A DNA stretch of 64,000 nt from Streptomyces xanthochromogenes. GTDB taxonomy: Bacteria > Actinomycetota > Actinomycetes > Streptomycetales > Streptomycetaceae. Below the pieces are notes generated by a model. That model was given only the letters and a program-made list of their open reading frames with translations, was not told the origin of the DNA and searched no databases. The stretch lies in NCBI RefSeq assembly GCF_014650455.1, contig NZ_BMUZ01000001.1, positions 1 through 64,000 on the forward strand. Direction: 5' to 3'. Made by a program: the position numbers and the translations under genes. Positions 47,406-57,939 of this stretch are shown in pieces (position 1 is the stretch's first letter; each line of letters starts with the position of its first letter).

Positions 47406-48210
47406 GCCGCACCCGCCGTACCGCCGGCCAGCAGGCGATGCCCACCAGGAGGGCCACCGGATGGCCCCAGGCCGCCAACGGTTCGGCCATCTCCAGGAGG
47501 TCCTGGAGCAGCAGGGCGCCGACGACGGCCAGGGCGGCCCAGCGCAGGAGCGGGGCGAGCAGCCCCGCGAGGGCGCCGACCGTGGCCATCAGGCCGAAGC
47601 TGATGCCGTAGTCCAGGCGGTGCAGCGAGCTCGCGGGAAGGTGGCCCGCCAGGACCGAGACCGCCACCGGAAGCTCGGTGGCCAGGGTCGCCACGACATG
47701 GCCGAGCAGGAAGACACCGGCCGTGCGCCAGCCGCCGATCCGCCGCTCAAGGGCGGCCAGCACGAAGAGGAACACCATCGCGTACGGAGAGGCGATGCCG
47801 CCGGCTATCCACAGCGCGCTCGCGAAGATCGCCAGGACCGGTGCCGTGGACAGGTGCGCCACATCGGTGCTCGACCCGCGCAGCAGCGCGCTCACCGTGT
47901 GCGGATCGCCGTACTCGCTGTAGAGCGAGGTCGCCAGGAGCAGCACCGCGTAGCCGACGGCGAACGGGATCGTGGCGGGCGAGGGGAGCAGCCTCAGCGT
48001 CCGGGCGAGTCCGCCGCGCGTTCCGGCGCCCGGCGACCGCAGCGGCTCCGGACCGGTGGCCGCCACAGCGGCATCGGAAGGGGACGGCTCCGCGGGCTCG
48101 GGCCAGGGCCGCTGGGGCGGGATCGCGTCCAGCGCGGGACCGGCGGCGGTGACGACGGCGGGCAGCGGTGGAGACGACGCGGCCGACTGCCGGGTTTCGA
48201 GCGGGTGCAC
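47389..48210 (-). CDS. Rhomboid-like integral membrane protein
   Basis: 273 residues. A ~70-residue Pro/Ala-rich cytoplasmic N-terminus is followed by about six transmembrane segments (TIPFAVGYAVLLLATSLYS, VLAIFASALWIAGGIAS, GVFLLGHVVATLATELPV). HRLDYGISFGLMATVGAL carries a GxS(x)G-like motif in the place of the rhomboid catalytic Ser; the His partner is not obvious. It matches the rhomboid-like family common in Streptomyces. Proteolytic activity is uncertain. Confidence 0.82.
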   Translation of the reverse strand: MHPLETRQSAASSPPLPAVVTAAGPALDAIPPQRPWPEPAEPSPSDAAVAATGPEPLRSPGAGTRGGLARTLRLLPSPATIPFAVGYAVLLLATSLYSEYGDPHTVSALLRGSSTDVAHLSTAPVLAIFASALWIAGGIASPYAMVFLFVLAALERRIGGWRTAGVFLLGHVVATLATELPVAVSVLAGHLPASSLHRLDYGISFGLMATVGALAGLLAPLLRWAALAVVGALLLQDLLEMAEPLAAWGHPVALLVGIACWPAVRRVRLTPSG

Positions 48211-48465
48211 CGGGAGAGGCCCCTTCCCCGGGACACCGTGTACGCGCCCCGAATCAAGCCACGCCCGCGATCCCCGGCCGTGTTCCGTTCTCGCTTACCT
48301 GCCTTACAACGGCTCACCTTCCGTGATCGTCTCCGGGCCCGTCTATGGCGTGCGCCACATCGGACAACCTTTGACACATCCTGAGCGTCCGGGGCGCGCC
48401 ACGCCAGCCGTACGGGACCTTCAACTCGCGTGCGCGGCGCGGTCGGACACGGCATCCTCACGGGC

Positions 48466-49134
48466 ATGGACGACATCGCCACCCTCGACCGGCGGCAGGG
48501 ACCGCACGGAGAAGTCGTGCTGCGGCAGCGCGGCGCGCATTTCGAGATCATCGCCAACGGGTGCTTCCTCATGGACACGTCCGACGGCCGCTCGGAACGC
48601 CTGCTCGTCGATGCGGCGTACGACACACTTTTGCCAGGCACCCCAGACCCTTCGGTTCTCATCGGCGGGCTCGGAGTCGGCTTCTCCCTCGCACATGCGG
48701 CGCAGGACCCCCGCTGGGGCCACATCACCGTGCTGGAGCGGGAGGAGGCCATCATCGACTGGCACCGCACGGGCCCGCTCGGCGCCGTTTCCGGCCCGGC
48801 TCTGTCCGATTCGCGTACCCGGATCATCCAGGCGGATCTGGTCGATTACGTACGGACCGCCCAGGACACCTTCGACGCGCTCTGCCTCGACATCGACAAC
48901 GGGCCCGACTGGACGGTCACCGAGGGCAACGACGGACTGTACTCACCGGCCGGACTCGCCGACTGCGCACGGCGGTTGAGACCCGGCGGAGTGCTTGCCG
49001 TGTGGTCCGCACAGCCGTCCCACGCCTTCGAGCAGGCGCTCCGGAATGCCGGATTCACTGGGGTACATACCAAAGAGATCCGAGTTGCCCGGGGCGTCCC
49101 TGACGTGGTCCATCTCGGTGTTCGCCCTGCGTAG
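48466..49134 (+). CDS. Spermidine-synthase-like methyltransferase-fold protein
   Basis: 222 residues from ATG 48466. Rossmann-like AdoMet-binding core: VLIGGLGVGFSLAHAA (Gly-rich loop), ITVLEREEAIIDWHR (acidic ribose contact), DALCLDIDNGPDW and LRPGGVLAVWSAQPS. This is the spermine/spermidine synthase superfamily, but shorter than true spermidine synthases and with no decarboxylating partner near. It may be an aminopropyltransferase-like or methyltransferase-like enzyme of unknown substrate. Confidence 0.85.
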   Translation: MDDIATLDRRQGPHGEVVLRQRGAHFEIIANGCFLMDTSDGRSERLLVDAAYDTLLPGTPDPSVLIGGLGVGFSLAHAAQDPRWGHITVLEREEAIIDWHRTGPLGAVSGPALSDSRTRIIQADLVDYVRTAQDTFDALCLDIDNGPDWTVTEGNDGLYSPAGLADCARRLRPGGVLAVWSAQPSHAFEQALRNAGFTGVHTKEIRVARGVPDVVHLGVRPA

Positions 49135-49224
49135 CCGAGATACGGAAAGTGCCTCTAGTCTCTGAGCGACACAGGGGATCACCCCACGGATCCCCGGGCG
49201 AGCACAGTCAGGGCGGGGCAACCG

Positions 49225-49962
49225 ATGGAGCAGACACACACCGGCCACAACGGCGTCGCGGCGACACCCGGCGCCCAGCGCAGGGTGCTGGTCGTCGAGG
49301 ACGACACGACGATCGTCGACGCCATCGCGGCCCGTCTGCGGGCCGAGGGCTTTCAGGTCCAGACGTCCCTCGACGGCCCCGCGGCCGTCGACACGGCCGA
49401 GGCCTGGCAACCGGACCTCATGGTCCTCGACATCATGCTGCCGGGCTTCGACGGCCTGGAGGTCTGCCGCCGGGTCCAGGCCCGCCGGCCCGTGCCGGTC
49501 CTCATGCTGACGGCCCGCGACGACGAGACCGACATGCTGGTCGGGCTCGGCGTCGGCGCGGACGACTACATGACCAAGCCGTTCTCGATGCGCGAGCTCG
49601 CGGCCCGGGTGCACGTCCTGCTGCGCCGGGTGGAGCGTGCCGCGCTGGCCGCCACCACACCGCGCACGGGCATACTCCGGCTCGGCGAGCTGGAGATCGA
49701 CCACGCGCAGCGCCGGGTACGGGTGCGCGGCGAGGACGTCCACCTCACGCCGACCGAGTTCGACCTGCTGAGCTGCCTGGCGAACACGCCGCGCGCCGTC
49801 CTGTCGCGCGAGCAGTTGCTCGCCGAGGTCTGGGACTGGGCCGACGCCTCCGGCACCCGGACCGTGGACAGCCACATCAAGGCGCTGCGCCGCAAGATCG
49901 GCGCCGAGCGGATCCGCACGGTCCACGGCGTGGGTTACGCGCTGGAGACCCCGGCGCCATGA
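49225..49962 (+). CDS. OmpR-family response regulator
   Basis: 245 residues. Receiver domain (RRVLVVEDDTTIVDAI, phospho-acceptor Asp ~69 in MVLDIMLPG, TARDDE, KPFSMREL), then a winged-helix DNA-binding domain (LTPTEFDLLSCLANTPRAVLSREQLL, RTVDSHIKALRRKIG). The stop overlaps the kinase start by 4 bp. TAGTCT near 49155 may be the -10 of the operon, leaving a ~65-nt leader. Confidence 0.95.
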   Translation: MEQTHTGHNGVAATPGAQRRVLVVEDDTTIVDAIAARLRAEGFQVQTSLDGPAAVDTAEAWQPDLMVLDIMLPGFDGLEVCRRVQARRPVPVLMLTARDDETDMLVGLGVGADDYMTKPFSMRELAARVHVLLRRVERAALAATTPRTGILRLGELEIDHAQRRVRVRGEDVHLTPTEFDLLSCLANTPRAVLSREQLLAEVWDWADASGTRTVDSHIKALRRKIGAERIRTVHGVGYALETPAP

Positions 49963-51149
49963 GCCGGGCCGGAGACCGGGCCCGGCAGCTGCGCGGCAGC
50001 GGCGAGCGGCCCGGCTGGGACGAGCCCGCCAGACGCGGCGGATGGGCCAGGGCCCGGCGCGGACTGCGCGGCCGGATAGCGGCCGGGCTGCGGTCGGTGT
50101 CGATATCGATCAAGACCAAGCTCGGCACGCTCGTCGTGGTCTCCGTGTTCATCACCACAGGGCTGCTCATGGTGGCCCTGCAGACCCGCACCGAGCTCCG
50201 CTTCATCACCGTCTTCTCGGTGATAGCGACCCTGCTGATCACCCAGTTCGTCGCGCACGGGCTCACGGCCCCGCTGGACGAGATGAACACGGTCGCCCGT
50301 GCCATCTCGCACGGCGACTACACGCGCCGGGTGCGCGGCGCCGACCGGCGCGACGAGCTGGGCGACCTCGCCGGCACCATCAACCGCATGGCCGACGACC
50401 TGGAGGCCGTGGACCGGCACCGCAAGGAACTCGTGGCGAATGTCTCCCACGAGCTGCGCACGCCCATCGCGGCGCTGCGCGCGGTCCTGGAGAACGTGGT
50501 GGACGGGGTCTCCGCCGCCGACCCGGAGACGATGCGCACGGCCCTCAAGCAGACCGAGCGCCTGGGCCGCCTGGTCGAGACCCTTCTCGACCTGTCCCGC
50601 CTGGACAACGGCGTGGTGACGCTGCGCGCCCACCGCTTCGAGGTGTGGCCGTATCTGTCGGGCGTCCTCAAGGAGGCCAATCTGGCCGCCGCCCAGCGCA
50701 AGCTGTCCTCCGGCTCGGGCAACCACCAGCGCACCGACGTCCATCTGCACCTGGACGTGTCACCGCCCGAGCTGACCGCGCACGCGGACGCGGAGCGACT
50801 GCACCAGGTCGTGGCGAATCTCATCGACAACGCCGTCAAGCACTCCCCGCCGCACGGCCGCGTGACGGTCCGGGCCCGGCGCGGCCCCCAGCCCGAGTCG
50901 CTCGACCTGGAGGTCCTGGACGAGGGGCCCGGAATACCGCAGTCGGAGTGGCACCGGGTCTTCGAACGGTTCAACCGCGGCACCGCGACCGCCCCGCACG
51001 GCCCCGGCAGCGACGGCGGCACGGGGCTCGGCCTCGCCATCGCGCGCTGGGCGGTGGATCTTCACGGTGGCCGGATCGGCGTGGCCGAATCGACGCGCGG
51101 ATGCCGGATCCAGGTCACCCTCCCGGGCATTCCCCGCCAGCAAAGTTGA
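49959..51149 (+). CDS. Sensor histidine kinase, partner of the upstream regulator
   Basis: 396 residues. The basic N-terminus is followed by two transmembrane segments (TLVVVSVFITTGLLMVAL, FITVFSVIATLLITQFVA) separated by only ~8 residues, so there is almost no extracytoplasmic sensor. HAMP, the DHp box NVSHELRTP (His ~164), then N, G1 and G2 boxes (NLIDNAVKHSPP, DEGPGIP, GGTGLGLAIA). The short external loop suggests sensing within the membrane or through a partner. Confidence 0.94.
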   Translation: MSRAGDRARQLRGSGERPGWDEPARRGGWARARRGLRGRIAAGLRSVSISIKTKLGTLVVVSVFITTGLLMVALQTRTELRFITVFSVIATLLITQFVAHGLTAPLDEMNTVARAISHGDYTRRVRGADRRDELGDLAGTINRMADDLEAVDRHRKELVANVSHELRTPIAALRAVLENVVDGVSAADPETMRTALKQTERLGRLVETLLDLSRLDNGVVTLRAHRFEVWPYLSGVLKEANLAAAQRKLSSGSGNHQRTDVHLHLDVSPPELTAHADAERLHQVVANLIDNAVKHSPPHGRVTVRARRGPQPESLDLEVLDEGPGIPQSEWHRVFERFNRGTATAPHGPGSDGGTGLGLAIARWAVDLHGGRIGVAESTRGCRIQVTLPGIPRQQS

Positions 51150-51429
51150 CGTAAAGTTCGAACCGGAAGCAGCCGTTCTGCGTGGTCATCAGCGGAAGCG
51201 GTCGTTCAGGGTGCGGGCCAGGGGGCCGTAGCCGCACTGTCGCGTACCCGGAGCGGCCCGCACAGGAGCGGAACCACGCTTGTTTCCCGCCATTTCACGC
51301 CCCGAAACCAGGGTTCCGGTGTGACTTACGCGACTGTGGCAAGCCCGGCCTGCACGTCCACGCCGGCAAGGCGTAGCCTTTATTTCCGCTGTCCATCACC
51401 TTGTGAAGCGGAAGAGGGCGGTTACCGCC

Positions 51430-54400
51430 GTGTCGTCTCAGTCCCCCAGTAATTCGAGCGTCTCGACCGACCAAGACGGGCAGGGCAAGAACCCTGCGGC
51501 CGGCTTTGGTGCCAATGAGTGGCTTGTCGACGAGATCTATCAGCAGTACCTCCAGGACCCCAATTCGGTCGACCGTGCCTGGTGGGACTTCTTCGCCGAC
51601 TACAAGCCGGGTGCCACCGGCACGGCGGACAACCCTGTTCAGGGTGCTCCCACCGCGGCCCCGGTGGCCCCGGCAGCCGCGCCTGCCGCTGCTGCTCCGG
51701 CCGCTCCCGCGGCTCCGGCCCAGGCCGCCCCGGCACCCGCGGCGCCGGCCACCCCGGCCGCCGCACCGGCGCCGGTGAAGGCCGCGGCTCCGGCCGCCGC
51801 CCCGGCTCCCGCTCCGGCGAAGCCCGCGGCCGCCGCCGCGCCCGCCAAGCCCGCCGCCGCTCCGGCGACCGAGGCCCCGGCCGGTCCCGAGTACGTGACG
51901 CTGCGCGGTCCCTCCGCCGCGGTCGCCAAGAACATGAACGCCTCCCTTGAGGTGCCCACGGCCACGTCCGTGCGCGCCGTCCCGGTGAAGCTGCTGTTCG
52001 ACAACCGCATCGTCATCAACAACCACCTCAAGCGCGCCCGGGGCGGGAAGGTCTCCTTCACCCACCTCATCGGGTACGCGATGGTGCAGGCCATCAAGGC
52101 CATGCCGTCGATGAACCACTCGTTCGTCGAGAAGGACGGCAAGCCGACCCTGGTCAAGCCGGACCACGTGAACTTCGGTCTGGCCATCGACCTGGTGAAG
52201 CCCAACGGCGACCGCCAGCTCGTCGTCGCCGGCATCAAGAAGGCCGAGACGCTCAACTTCTTCGAGTTCTGGCAGGCCTACGAGGACATCGTCCGCCGGG
52301 CCCGGAACAACAAGCTGACGATGGACGACTTCACCGGCGTCACCGTCTCGCTGACCAACCCCGGCGGCCTCGGCACCGTGCACTCCGTGCCGCGTCTGAT
52401 GCCCGGCCAGTCGGTCATCATGGGCGTCGGCTCGATGGACTACCCGGCCGAGTTCCAGGGCACCTCGCAGGACACCCTGAACAAGCTGGGCATCTCGAAG
52501 GTGATGACCCTCACCTCGACGTACGACCACCGGGTCATCCAGGGCGCGGCCTCCGGCGAGTTCCTGCGGATCGTCGCCAACCTGCTGCTCGGCGACAGCG
52601 AGTTCTACGACGACATCTTCGAGGCGCTGCGCATCCCCTACGAGCCGGTCCGCTGGCTCAAGGACATCGACGCCTCGCACGACGACGACGTCACGAAGGC
52701 CGCCCGCGTCTTCGAGCTGATCCACTCCTACCGGGTCCGCGGCCACGTCATGGCCGACACCGACCCGCTGGAGTACCGCCAGCGCAAGCACCCCGACCTG
52801 GACATCACCGAGCACGGCCTCACCCTGTGGGACCTGGAGCGGGAGTTCGCGGTCGGCGGCTTCGCCGGCAAGTCCCTGATGAAGCTGCGCGACGTCCTCG
52901 GCGTCCTGCGCGACTCGTACTGCCGCACCACCGGCATCGAGTTCATGCACATCCAGGACCCCAAGCAGCGCAAGTGGATCCAGGACCGCGTCGAGCGCTC
53001 GCACTCCAAGCCGGAGCGCGAGGAGCAGTTGCGCATCCTGCGCCGCCTGAACGCGGCCGAGGCGTTCGAGACGTTCCTGCAGACCAAGTACGTCGGCCAG
53101 AAGCGCTTCTCGCTTGAGGGCGGCGAGTCGGTCATCCCGCTGCTCGACGCCGTCATCGACAGCGCCGCCGAGTCGCGCCTGGACGAGGTCGTCATCGGCA
53201 TGGCCCACCGCGGCCGGCTGAACGTCCTGGCCAACATCGTCGGCAAGTCGTACGCGCAGATCTTCCGCGAGTTCGAGGGCAACCTCGACCCGAAGTCGAT
53301 GCACGGCTCCGGCGACGTGAAGTACCACCTGGGCGCCTCCGGCACCTTCACCGGCCTGGACGGCGAGCAGATCAAGGTCTCGCTCGTCGCGAACCCCTCG
53401 CACCTGGAGGCGGTCGACCCGGTCCTGGAGGGTGTCGCCCGCGCCAAGCAGGACGTCATCAACAAGGGCGGCACGGACTTCACGGTCCTGCCCGTCGCCC
53501 TGCACGGTGACGCGGCCTTCGCCGGCCAGGGTGTCGTCGCCGAGACCCTGAACATGTCGCAGCTGCGCGGCTACCGCACCGGCGGCACGGTCCACATCGT
53601 CATCAACAACCAGGTCGGCTTCACCGCCGCCCCGGAGTCGTCGCGCTCCTCCATGTACGCCACCGACGTGGCCCGCATGATCGAGGCGCCGATCATCCAC
53701 GTGAACGGCGACGACCCGGAGGCCGTGGTCCGCGTCGCGCGGCTCGCCTTCGAGTTCCGCCAGACGTTCAACAAGGACGTCGTGATCGACCTCATCTGCT
53801 ACCGCCGTCGCGGTCACAACGAGGGCGACAACCCGCAGTTCACCAACCCGCAGATGTACAACCTGATCGACAAGAAGCGCTCGGTGCGCAAGCTCTACAC
53901 CGAGTCGCTCATCGGTCGCGGCGACATCACCCTGGAAGAGGCCGAGCAGGCCCTGCAGGACTTCCAGGGGCAGCTGGAGAAGGTGTTCGCGGAGGTCCGC
54001 GAGGCCACCTCGGCGCCGGGCGAGATCCACTCGACCGACGCGCAGGCCCAGTTCCCGGTCGCGGTGTCGACGGCGGTCTCCCAGGAGGTCGTCAAGCGCA
54101 TCGCCGAGTCGCAGGTGAACATCCCCGACCGGATCACCGTGCACCCGCGTCTGATGCCGCAGATGCTGCGCCGCGCCGCCTCCGTCGAGGACGGCACGAT
54201 CGACTGGGGCATGGGCGAGACCCTGGCCATCGGCTCGCTGCTCATCGAGGGCGTCCCGGTCCGGCTCTCCGGCCAGGACACCCGCCGCGGCACCTTCGGC
54301 CAGCGCCACGCGGTCCTGGTCGACCAGGTCACGGGCGAGGACTACACCCCGCTCATGTACCTGTCCGAGGACCAGGCGCGTTACAACGTCTACGACTCGC

Positions 54401-55248
54401 TGCTCTCCGAGTACGCGGCGATGGGCTTCGAGTACGGCTACTCGTTGGCCCGTCCCGAGTCCCTGGTGATGTGGGAGGCGCAGTTCGGCGACTTCGTCAA
54501 CGGCGCCCAGACGGTCGTGGACGAGTTCATCTCCTCGGCCGAGCAGAAGTGGGGCCAGACCTCCGGCGTCACGCTGCTCCTGCCGCACGGCTACGAGGGC
54601 CAGGGCCCGGACCACTCGTCCGCCCGCCCGGAGCGCTTCCTCCAGATGTGCGCGCAGAACAACATGACGGTCGCCATGCCGACGCTGCCGTCGAACTACT
54701 TCCACCTGCTGCGCTGGCAGGTCCACAACCCGCACCACAAGCCGCTCATCGTCTTCACCCCGAAGTCGATGCTGCGTCTGAAGGCGGCGGCGTCGAAGGC
54801 CGAGGAGTTCACCAACGGCGGTTTCCGCCCGGTGATCGGCGACGAGCACGTGGACGCCAACGCGGTCCGCAAGGTCGTCTTCTGCGCGGGCAAGGTCTAC
54901 TACGACCTGGCCGCCGAGCGCGACAAGCGCGGCGCGACGGACACCGCGATCATCCGCATCGAGCGCCTGTACCCGCTGCCGGGTGCCGAGCTCCAGGCGG
55001 AGATCGCCAAGTTCCCGAACGCCGAGAAGTACCTGTGGGCCCAGGAGGAGCCGGCGAACCAGGGTGCCTGGCCGTTCATCGCGCTCAACCTGATCGACCA
55101 CCTGGACCTGGCCGTCGGCGCGGACGTGCCGCACGGCGAGCGCCTGCGCCGCATCTCGCGGCCGCACGGCTCGTCCCCGGCGGTGGGCTCGAAGAAGCGC
55201 CACGAGCAGGAGCAGGAGCAGCTGGTGAACGAGGTCTTCGAGGCCTAG
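51430..55248 (+). CDS. kgd: Multifunctional 2-oxoglutarate decarboxylase/dehydrogenase (Kgd, SucA-like)
   Basis: 1,272 residues from GTG 51430 ([10 protein letters not shown]); the in-frame GTG 51403 would add nine basic residues. The order is an E1 N-terminal helix ([21 protein letters not shown]), a ~90-residue Ala/Pro-rich linker, an E2-type succinyltransferase domain with [10 protein letters not shown] (His ~367), then a ThDP-dependent E1 domain ([55 protein letters not shown]). This E2-E1 fusion lacks a lipoyl domain and is characteristic of actinobacteria, where GarA regulates it. It supplies succinyl-CoA in the TCA cycle. Confidence 0.97.
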   Translation: MSSQSPSNSSVSTDQDGQGKNPAAGFGANEWLVDEIYQQYLQDPNSVDRAWWDFFADYKPGATGTADNPVQGAPTAAPVAPAAAPAAAAPAAPAAPAQAAPAPAAPATPAAAPAPVKAAAPAAAPAPAPAKPAAAAAPAKPAAAPATEAPAGPEYVTLRGPSAAVAKNMNASLEVPTATSVRAVPVKLLFDNRIVINNHLKRARGGKVSFTHLIGYAMVQAIKAMPSMNHSFVEKDGKPTLVKPDHVNFGLAIDLVKPNGDRQLVVAGIKKAETLNFFEFWQAYEDIVRRARNNKLTMDDFTGVTVSLTNPGGLGTVHSVPRLMPGQSVIMGVGSMDYPAEFQGTSQDTLNKLGISKVMTLTSTYDHRVIQGAASGEFLRIVANLLLGDSEFYDDIFEALRIPYEPVRWLKDIDASHDDDVTKAARVFELIHSYRVRGHVMADTDPLEYRQRKHPDLDITEHGLTLWDLEREFAVGGFAGKSLMKLRDVLGVLRDSYCRTTGIEFMHIQDPKQRKWIQDRVERSHSKPEREEQLRILRRLNAAEAFETFLQTKYVGQKRFSLEGGESVIPLLDAVIDSAAESRLDEVVIGMAHRGRLNVLANIVGKSYAQIFREFEGNLDPKSMHGSGDVKYHLGASGTFTGLDGEQIKVSLVANPSHLEAVDPVLEGVARAKQDVINKGGTDFTVLPVALHGDAAFAGQGVVAETLNMSQLRGYRTGGTVHIVINNQVGFTAAPESSRSSMYATDVARMIEAPIIHVNGDDPEAVVRVARLAFEFRQTFNKDVVIDLICYRRRGHNEGDNPQFTNPQMYNLIDKKRSVRKLYTESLIGRGDITLEEAEQALQDFQGQLEKVFAEVREATSAPGEIHSTDAQAQFPVAVSTAVSQEVVKRIAESQVNIPDRITVHPRLMPQMLRRAASVEDGTIDWGMGETLAIGSLLIEGVPVRLSGQDTRRGTFGQRHAVLVDQVTGEDYTPLMYLSEDQARYNVYDSLLSEYAAMGFEYGYSLARPESLVMWEAQFGDFVNGAQTVVDEFISSAEQKWGQTSGVTLLLPHGYEGQGPDHSSARPERFLQMCAQNNMTVAMPTLPSNYFHLLRWQVHNPHHKPLIVFTPKSMLRLKAAASKAEEFTNGGFRPVIGDEHVDANAVRKVVFCAGKVYYDLAAERDKRGATDTAIIRIERLYPLPGAELQAEIAKFPNAEKYLWAQEEPANQGAWPFIALNLIDHLDLAVGADVPHGERLRRISRPHGSSPAVGSKKRHEQEQEQLVNEVFEA

Positions 55249-55300
55249 CACCGGCGGGTCGGCGACCGGTCACGACCGGTCGCCGACGGCTGTACGCACG

Positions 55301-55346
55301 CCGAAGGGCCCGGCATCCCGTGGAATCGGGATGCCGGGCCCTTCGG
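55301..55346. terminator. Strong bidirectional terminator after kgd
   Basis: Perfect 19-bp stem starting CCGAAGGGCCCGGC with an 8-nt loop (55320-55327), between the convergent kgd and DUF6191-like genes. Confidence 0.85.
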
Positions 55347-55361
55347 TATGGACAGGCGTGC

Positions 55362-55718
55362 TCAGCGCGCGCCGTCGTGATCGTCGGGGGCGCCGGGGTC
55401 GTCGCGGGCCACGGGAGCGTGAGGATCGGGACCGGGGCCGTCGTGCCCAGCGGGACCGCCAGGGTCTGCGGGGCTTGCAGGGCTTGTGGGGCCTACGGGA
55501 CCGTCACCGTCCGGTGCCACGGCGTCCTCATGGGTGGGCCCGGCACCCCCGCTCGGGGACGGGGACACCCGTATGACCACGCTGCCGCTGGCCAGGTCTA
55601 TCGGGCCACGGCCGGGATCGGAGTCGCCGACCTCGTCGAGGGTGATCTCCTGACGCCGGCGCTCCTCTTCCGTGTGCCGCCGCCCGGGCGCGAAAATCTC
55701 GCCGAGCCCACCGAACAT
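55362..55718 (-). CDS. DUF6191-like small protein
   Basis: 118 residues. The first ~50 residues match a recurring Streptomyces pattern (MFGGLGEIFAPGRRHTEEE, DPGRGPIDLASGSVVIR) that I recall as DUF6191. The rest is Pro/Gly/Asp-rich, low-complexity sequence. Cytoplasmic; function unknown. 55719-55895 upstream contains no gene. Confidence 0.7.
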   Translation of the reverse strand: MFGGLGEIFAPGRRHTEEERRRQEITLDEVGDSDPGRGPIDLASGSVVIRVSPSPSGGAGPTHEDAVAPDGDGPVGPTSPASPADPGGPAGHDGPGPDPHAPVARDDPGAPDDHDGAR

Positions 55719-55895
55719 CCGAAGCCACCTCCGTCAGCCGTCCCGTACTCGCACAACGCTGTGCGGGCCCTGTCAGATCCCGATCATGACGACCGGATCC
55801 GCCGGCCGCGTCCCGGGATGGCCCCGCGGAAACGCTCGGGCACGGTGACCTCGCGGTACCCCGGACCCGCCGGGCGAATCGGGATACCGGGCCGC

Positions 55896-56393
55896 TCACA
55901 TGGTCGGCACGGCGAGGCCGGTAGCCAACTCGGGGTGCTGACGCCGGAGTTCGTCGACGAGCCGCCGGAGCGGCGACGCGGCGCTCACATTGGCGGCGGC
56001 GGCGCGGACCGGCAGCATGACGGTCTCCCCGGACCGCAGGGTCAGCCGCACGCCCCGCATTTCCATCTGCTTGGCAGCCCCGAAGGTCCGTATGGTCGTA
56101 CGGTCCCTGACCACGGTGGCCTCGGCCACGTCCGACAGGGCCACGGTGCCGGACGGCGGCAAACCGTTCTTCACGCCGGACCGCGGCGTCCGCCACGAGA
56201 TGGCGTCGGCGTCGATTCGCACCCACACCTGGGAGGGCAACGCGAGGAACCGTACGACCAGAGCCAGCGCGGCCACTCCGATCACGGCCTGGAGGACGGC
56301 GGACGAAAGGCTGACGGCGATGGCGAACAGCACACCACCCGCGAAAACGGACGCGCTCACCGCTTGGCGCGTCGTGAATACCTGAACCTTCAC
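55896..56393 (-). CDS. Membrane protein with PH-like domain
   Basis: 165 residues from GTG 56393, behind GGGGGAG. Two adjacent hydrophobic segments near residues 15-55 (ASVFAGGVLFAIAVSL, AVIGVAALALVVRFL) precede a ~90-residue beta-rich domain (QVWVRIDADAISWRTP, VALSDVAEATVVRD, MEMRGVRLTLRSGETVMLPV) of the bacterial PH type. Function unknown. Confidence 0.8.
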   Translation of the reverse strand: MKVQVFTTRQAVSASVFAGGVLFAIAVSLSSAVLQAVIGVAALALVVRFLALPSQVWVRIDADAISWRTPRSGVKNGLPPSGTVALSDVAEATVVRDRTTIRTFGAAKQMEMRGVRLTLRSGETVMLPVRAAAANVSAASPLRRLVDELRRQHPELATGLAVPTM

Positions 56394-56554
56394 CGAATCT
56401 CCCCCCAGAACACAAATCGATCGGAAGCTATCAGCGACGCTCCGATGATCGACCCATGGGGATCCCAAGCGGACGCAAAGGGCGTTCAACGGGGGCGGCG
56501 GGCGCCGGATACGCTGAAGGGCGAACATCCGGTACGGCGTCCCAGGAGCAAGTT

Positions 56555-56737
56555 GTGTACTTCACCGACCGCGGCATCGAGGAGCTGGAGAAGCGGCGCG
56601 GCGAGGAGGAGGTCACCTTCGAGTGGCTCGCCGAGCAGCTGCGCACCTTCGTCGATCTGAACCCGGACTTCGAGGTCCCGGTGGAGCGGCTCGCCACCTG
56701 GCTGGCCCGGCTCGACGACGAGGACGAGGACGAGTAG
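56555..56737 (+). CDS. DUF6104-like small acidic protein
   Basis: 60 residues from GTG 56555, with AGGAG 7 nt upstream. VYFTDRGIEELEKRRGEEEV, FEWLAEQLRTFVDLNPDFE and a strongly acidic end DDEDEDE match a very conserved small Streptomyces protein that I recall as DUF6104. Function unknown. Confidence 0.8.
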   Translation: MYFTDRGIEELEKRRGEEEVTFEWLAEQLRTFVDLNPDFEVPVERLATWLARLDDEDEDE

Positions 56738-56845
56738 TCCGGGCGTCCCGTCCAGCCGTCCCCGGCGGAACGGCCCCACGCGTCCTGCGTATCGGGATGC
56801 CGGTCGCGATACCGGCCGCGCTACCGGTCTGGCGCCCGGCCCGGA

Positions 56846-57664
56846 TCAGGCGCCCGGCCGGGCCCGCATCCGGTCGTACGCGAGGCCGAGGGCGCCGTGG
56901 GCGAGCAGGACCGCGCCCGCCGTCGTCCAGCCGCCGCTTCGGCGGACGAGGCCCCAGGCCGTGAGCGGGAGACCCGCGGCCAGCTGGACCGCGCCGACCA
57001 GGCGGGCCTTGGGGCCCCGCACCCAGGGGCCGAGCGGCCCCTCCTCGACCGCGTCGAGTTCGGCGCGTATGGCATCGCGCCAGCCGGACCATTCGATCGC
57101 CTCGGCACCGTGCGCCGCGGCCACCGAACGCAGCCGGTCCGTCGGTTCCCCGGGGCCGAGTCCGGCCGGCAGCACGACGCCCGTGCGGGCCAGGATCGCG
57201 ATCAGGCCGAGGAGGCGGGCCCGGGCGTCGGCGGCGGAATCGGGGCGGGTCAGGCCGTCGAGCGCCTCCATGTCGTGTACGGGATCGAGCCCCAGCCGGG
57301 CCGCGAACGTACGCATCGCCTCGCCCTCGCCGAGCGGTGTGCCGTCGGACAGCCAGACGTATCCGACCGTCCGGCGGAAGCCCGAGGCCAGGGTGTAGCC
57401 GGCCCGGGTGTCGTCCCACCACAGCGCGATCACCGGCCGGCCCGCCGCGACGGTGAGCGCGCCCGCCCAGCCCGCCAGCACCTCGTCGACCGGGCCCGCG
57501 CCGGTCAGCCAGGGTTTGGCCGCGGGGACGAGCACGCTCCAGCCGTCCCCCGCCGGCGCCAGCAGCATGCGCTCGCGCAGCAGATGGGCGACCGGTCGGA
57601 CCACCGGAGGCTCGGCACGGCAGAGGAGCAGGGCACCGGGGGCGGCGGCATCGGCGACGGGCAT
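56846..57664 (-). CDS. Hypothetical protein with C-terminal membrane segments
   Basis: 272 residues. The N-terminal ~110 residues are hydrophobic alpha/beta sequence (RPVIALWWDDTRAGYTLASG, VGYVWLSDGTPLGEGEAM). The C-terminus has one or two possible transmembrane helices (LVGAVQLAAGLPLTAWGL, GAVLLAHGALGLAY). I recognise no family. It lies divergently from the DUF4097/PadR operon. Confidence 0.65.
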   Translation of the reverse strand: MPVADAAAPGALLLCRAEPPVVRPVAHLLRERMLLAPAGDGWSVLVPAAKPWLTGAGPVDEVLAGWAGALTVAAGRPVIALWWDDTRAGYTLASGFRRTVGYVWLSDGTPLGEGEAMRTFAARLGLDPVHDMEALDGLTRPDSAADARARLLGLIAILARTGVVLPAGLGPGEPTDRLRSVAAAHGAEAIEWSGWRDAIRAELDAVEEGPLGPWVRGPKARLVGAVQLAAGLPLTAWGLVRRSGGWTTAGAVLLAHGALGLAYDRMRARPGA

Positions 57665-57795
57665 GATCTCTACGCTAGGTCACCTTTGGGGCGTTTTCTC
57701 CTTGTACGGCCGCGTATGGGTGCACGGCAGCAAGGGTGCGGTTCGGGTGCATGACGGCGGGTGGGCCCGAACCGGCCGGACCGACCCGGACCGTC

Positions 57796-57852
57796 TTGAC
57801 TTTCGACAACCGCGATATATCGTGTCTAGCGAGAGACGCGATATGTTGCGTC
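57796..57852 (+). promoter_or_regulatory. Promoter and palindromic operator of the DUF4097/PadR operon
   Basis: TTGACT (57796-57801) and TATCGT (57818-57823) with a 16-bp spacer form a candidate promoter. The perfect palindrome CGATATATCG (57813-57822) covers the -10. A second dyad, GACGC-N8-GCGTC (57835-57852), follows. Both contain GCGATAT, 26 bp apart. The PadR product of the operon is the obvious candidate repressor. Confidence 0.6.
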
Positions 57853-57864
57853 TACCGTTTCACC

Positions 57865-57894
57865 GCAGCCGCAGCCGCAGCCGCAGCCGCAGCC
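57865..57894 (+). repeat. Tandem hexamer in the 5' leader
   Basis: Five exact copies of GCAGCC in the leader between the operator and the ribosome site of the DUF4097 gene. Slippage could alter leader length. Confidence 0.85.
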
Positions 57895-57939
57895 ATCGTT
57901 CCTCGCCCTGTTCAGTCACAGCGCTCAGGAGGTCAGCAC

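Noticed and set aside
51295..55251. Minus-strand open frame of 1,318 codons
   Set aside because: Antisense to kgd, which has full catalytic motifs on the plus strand.
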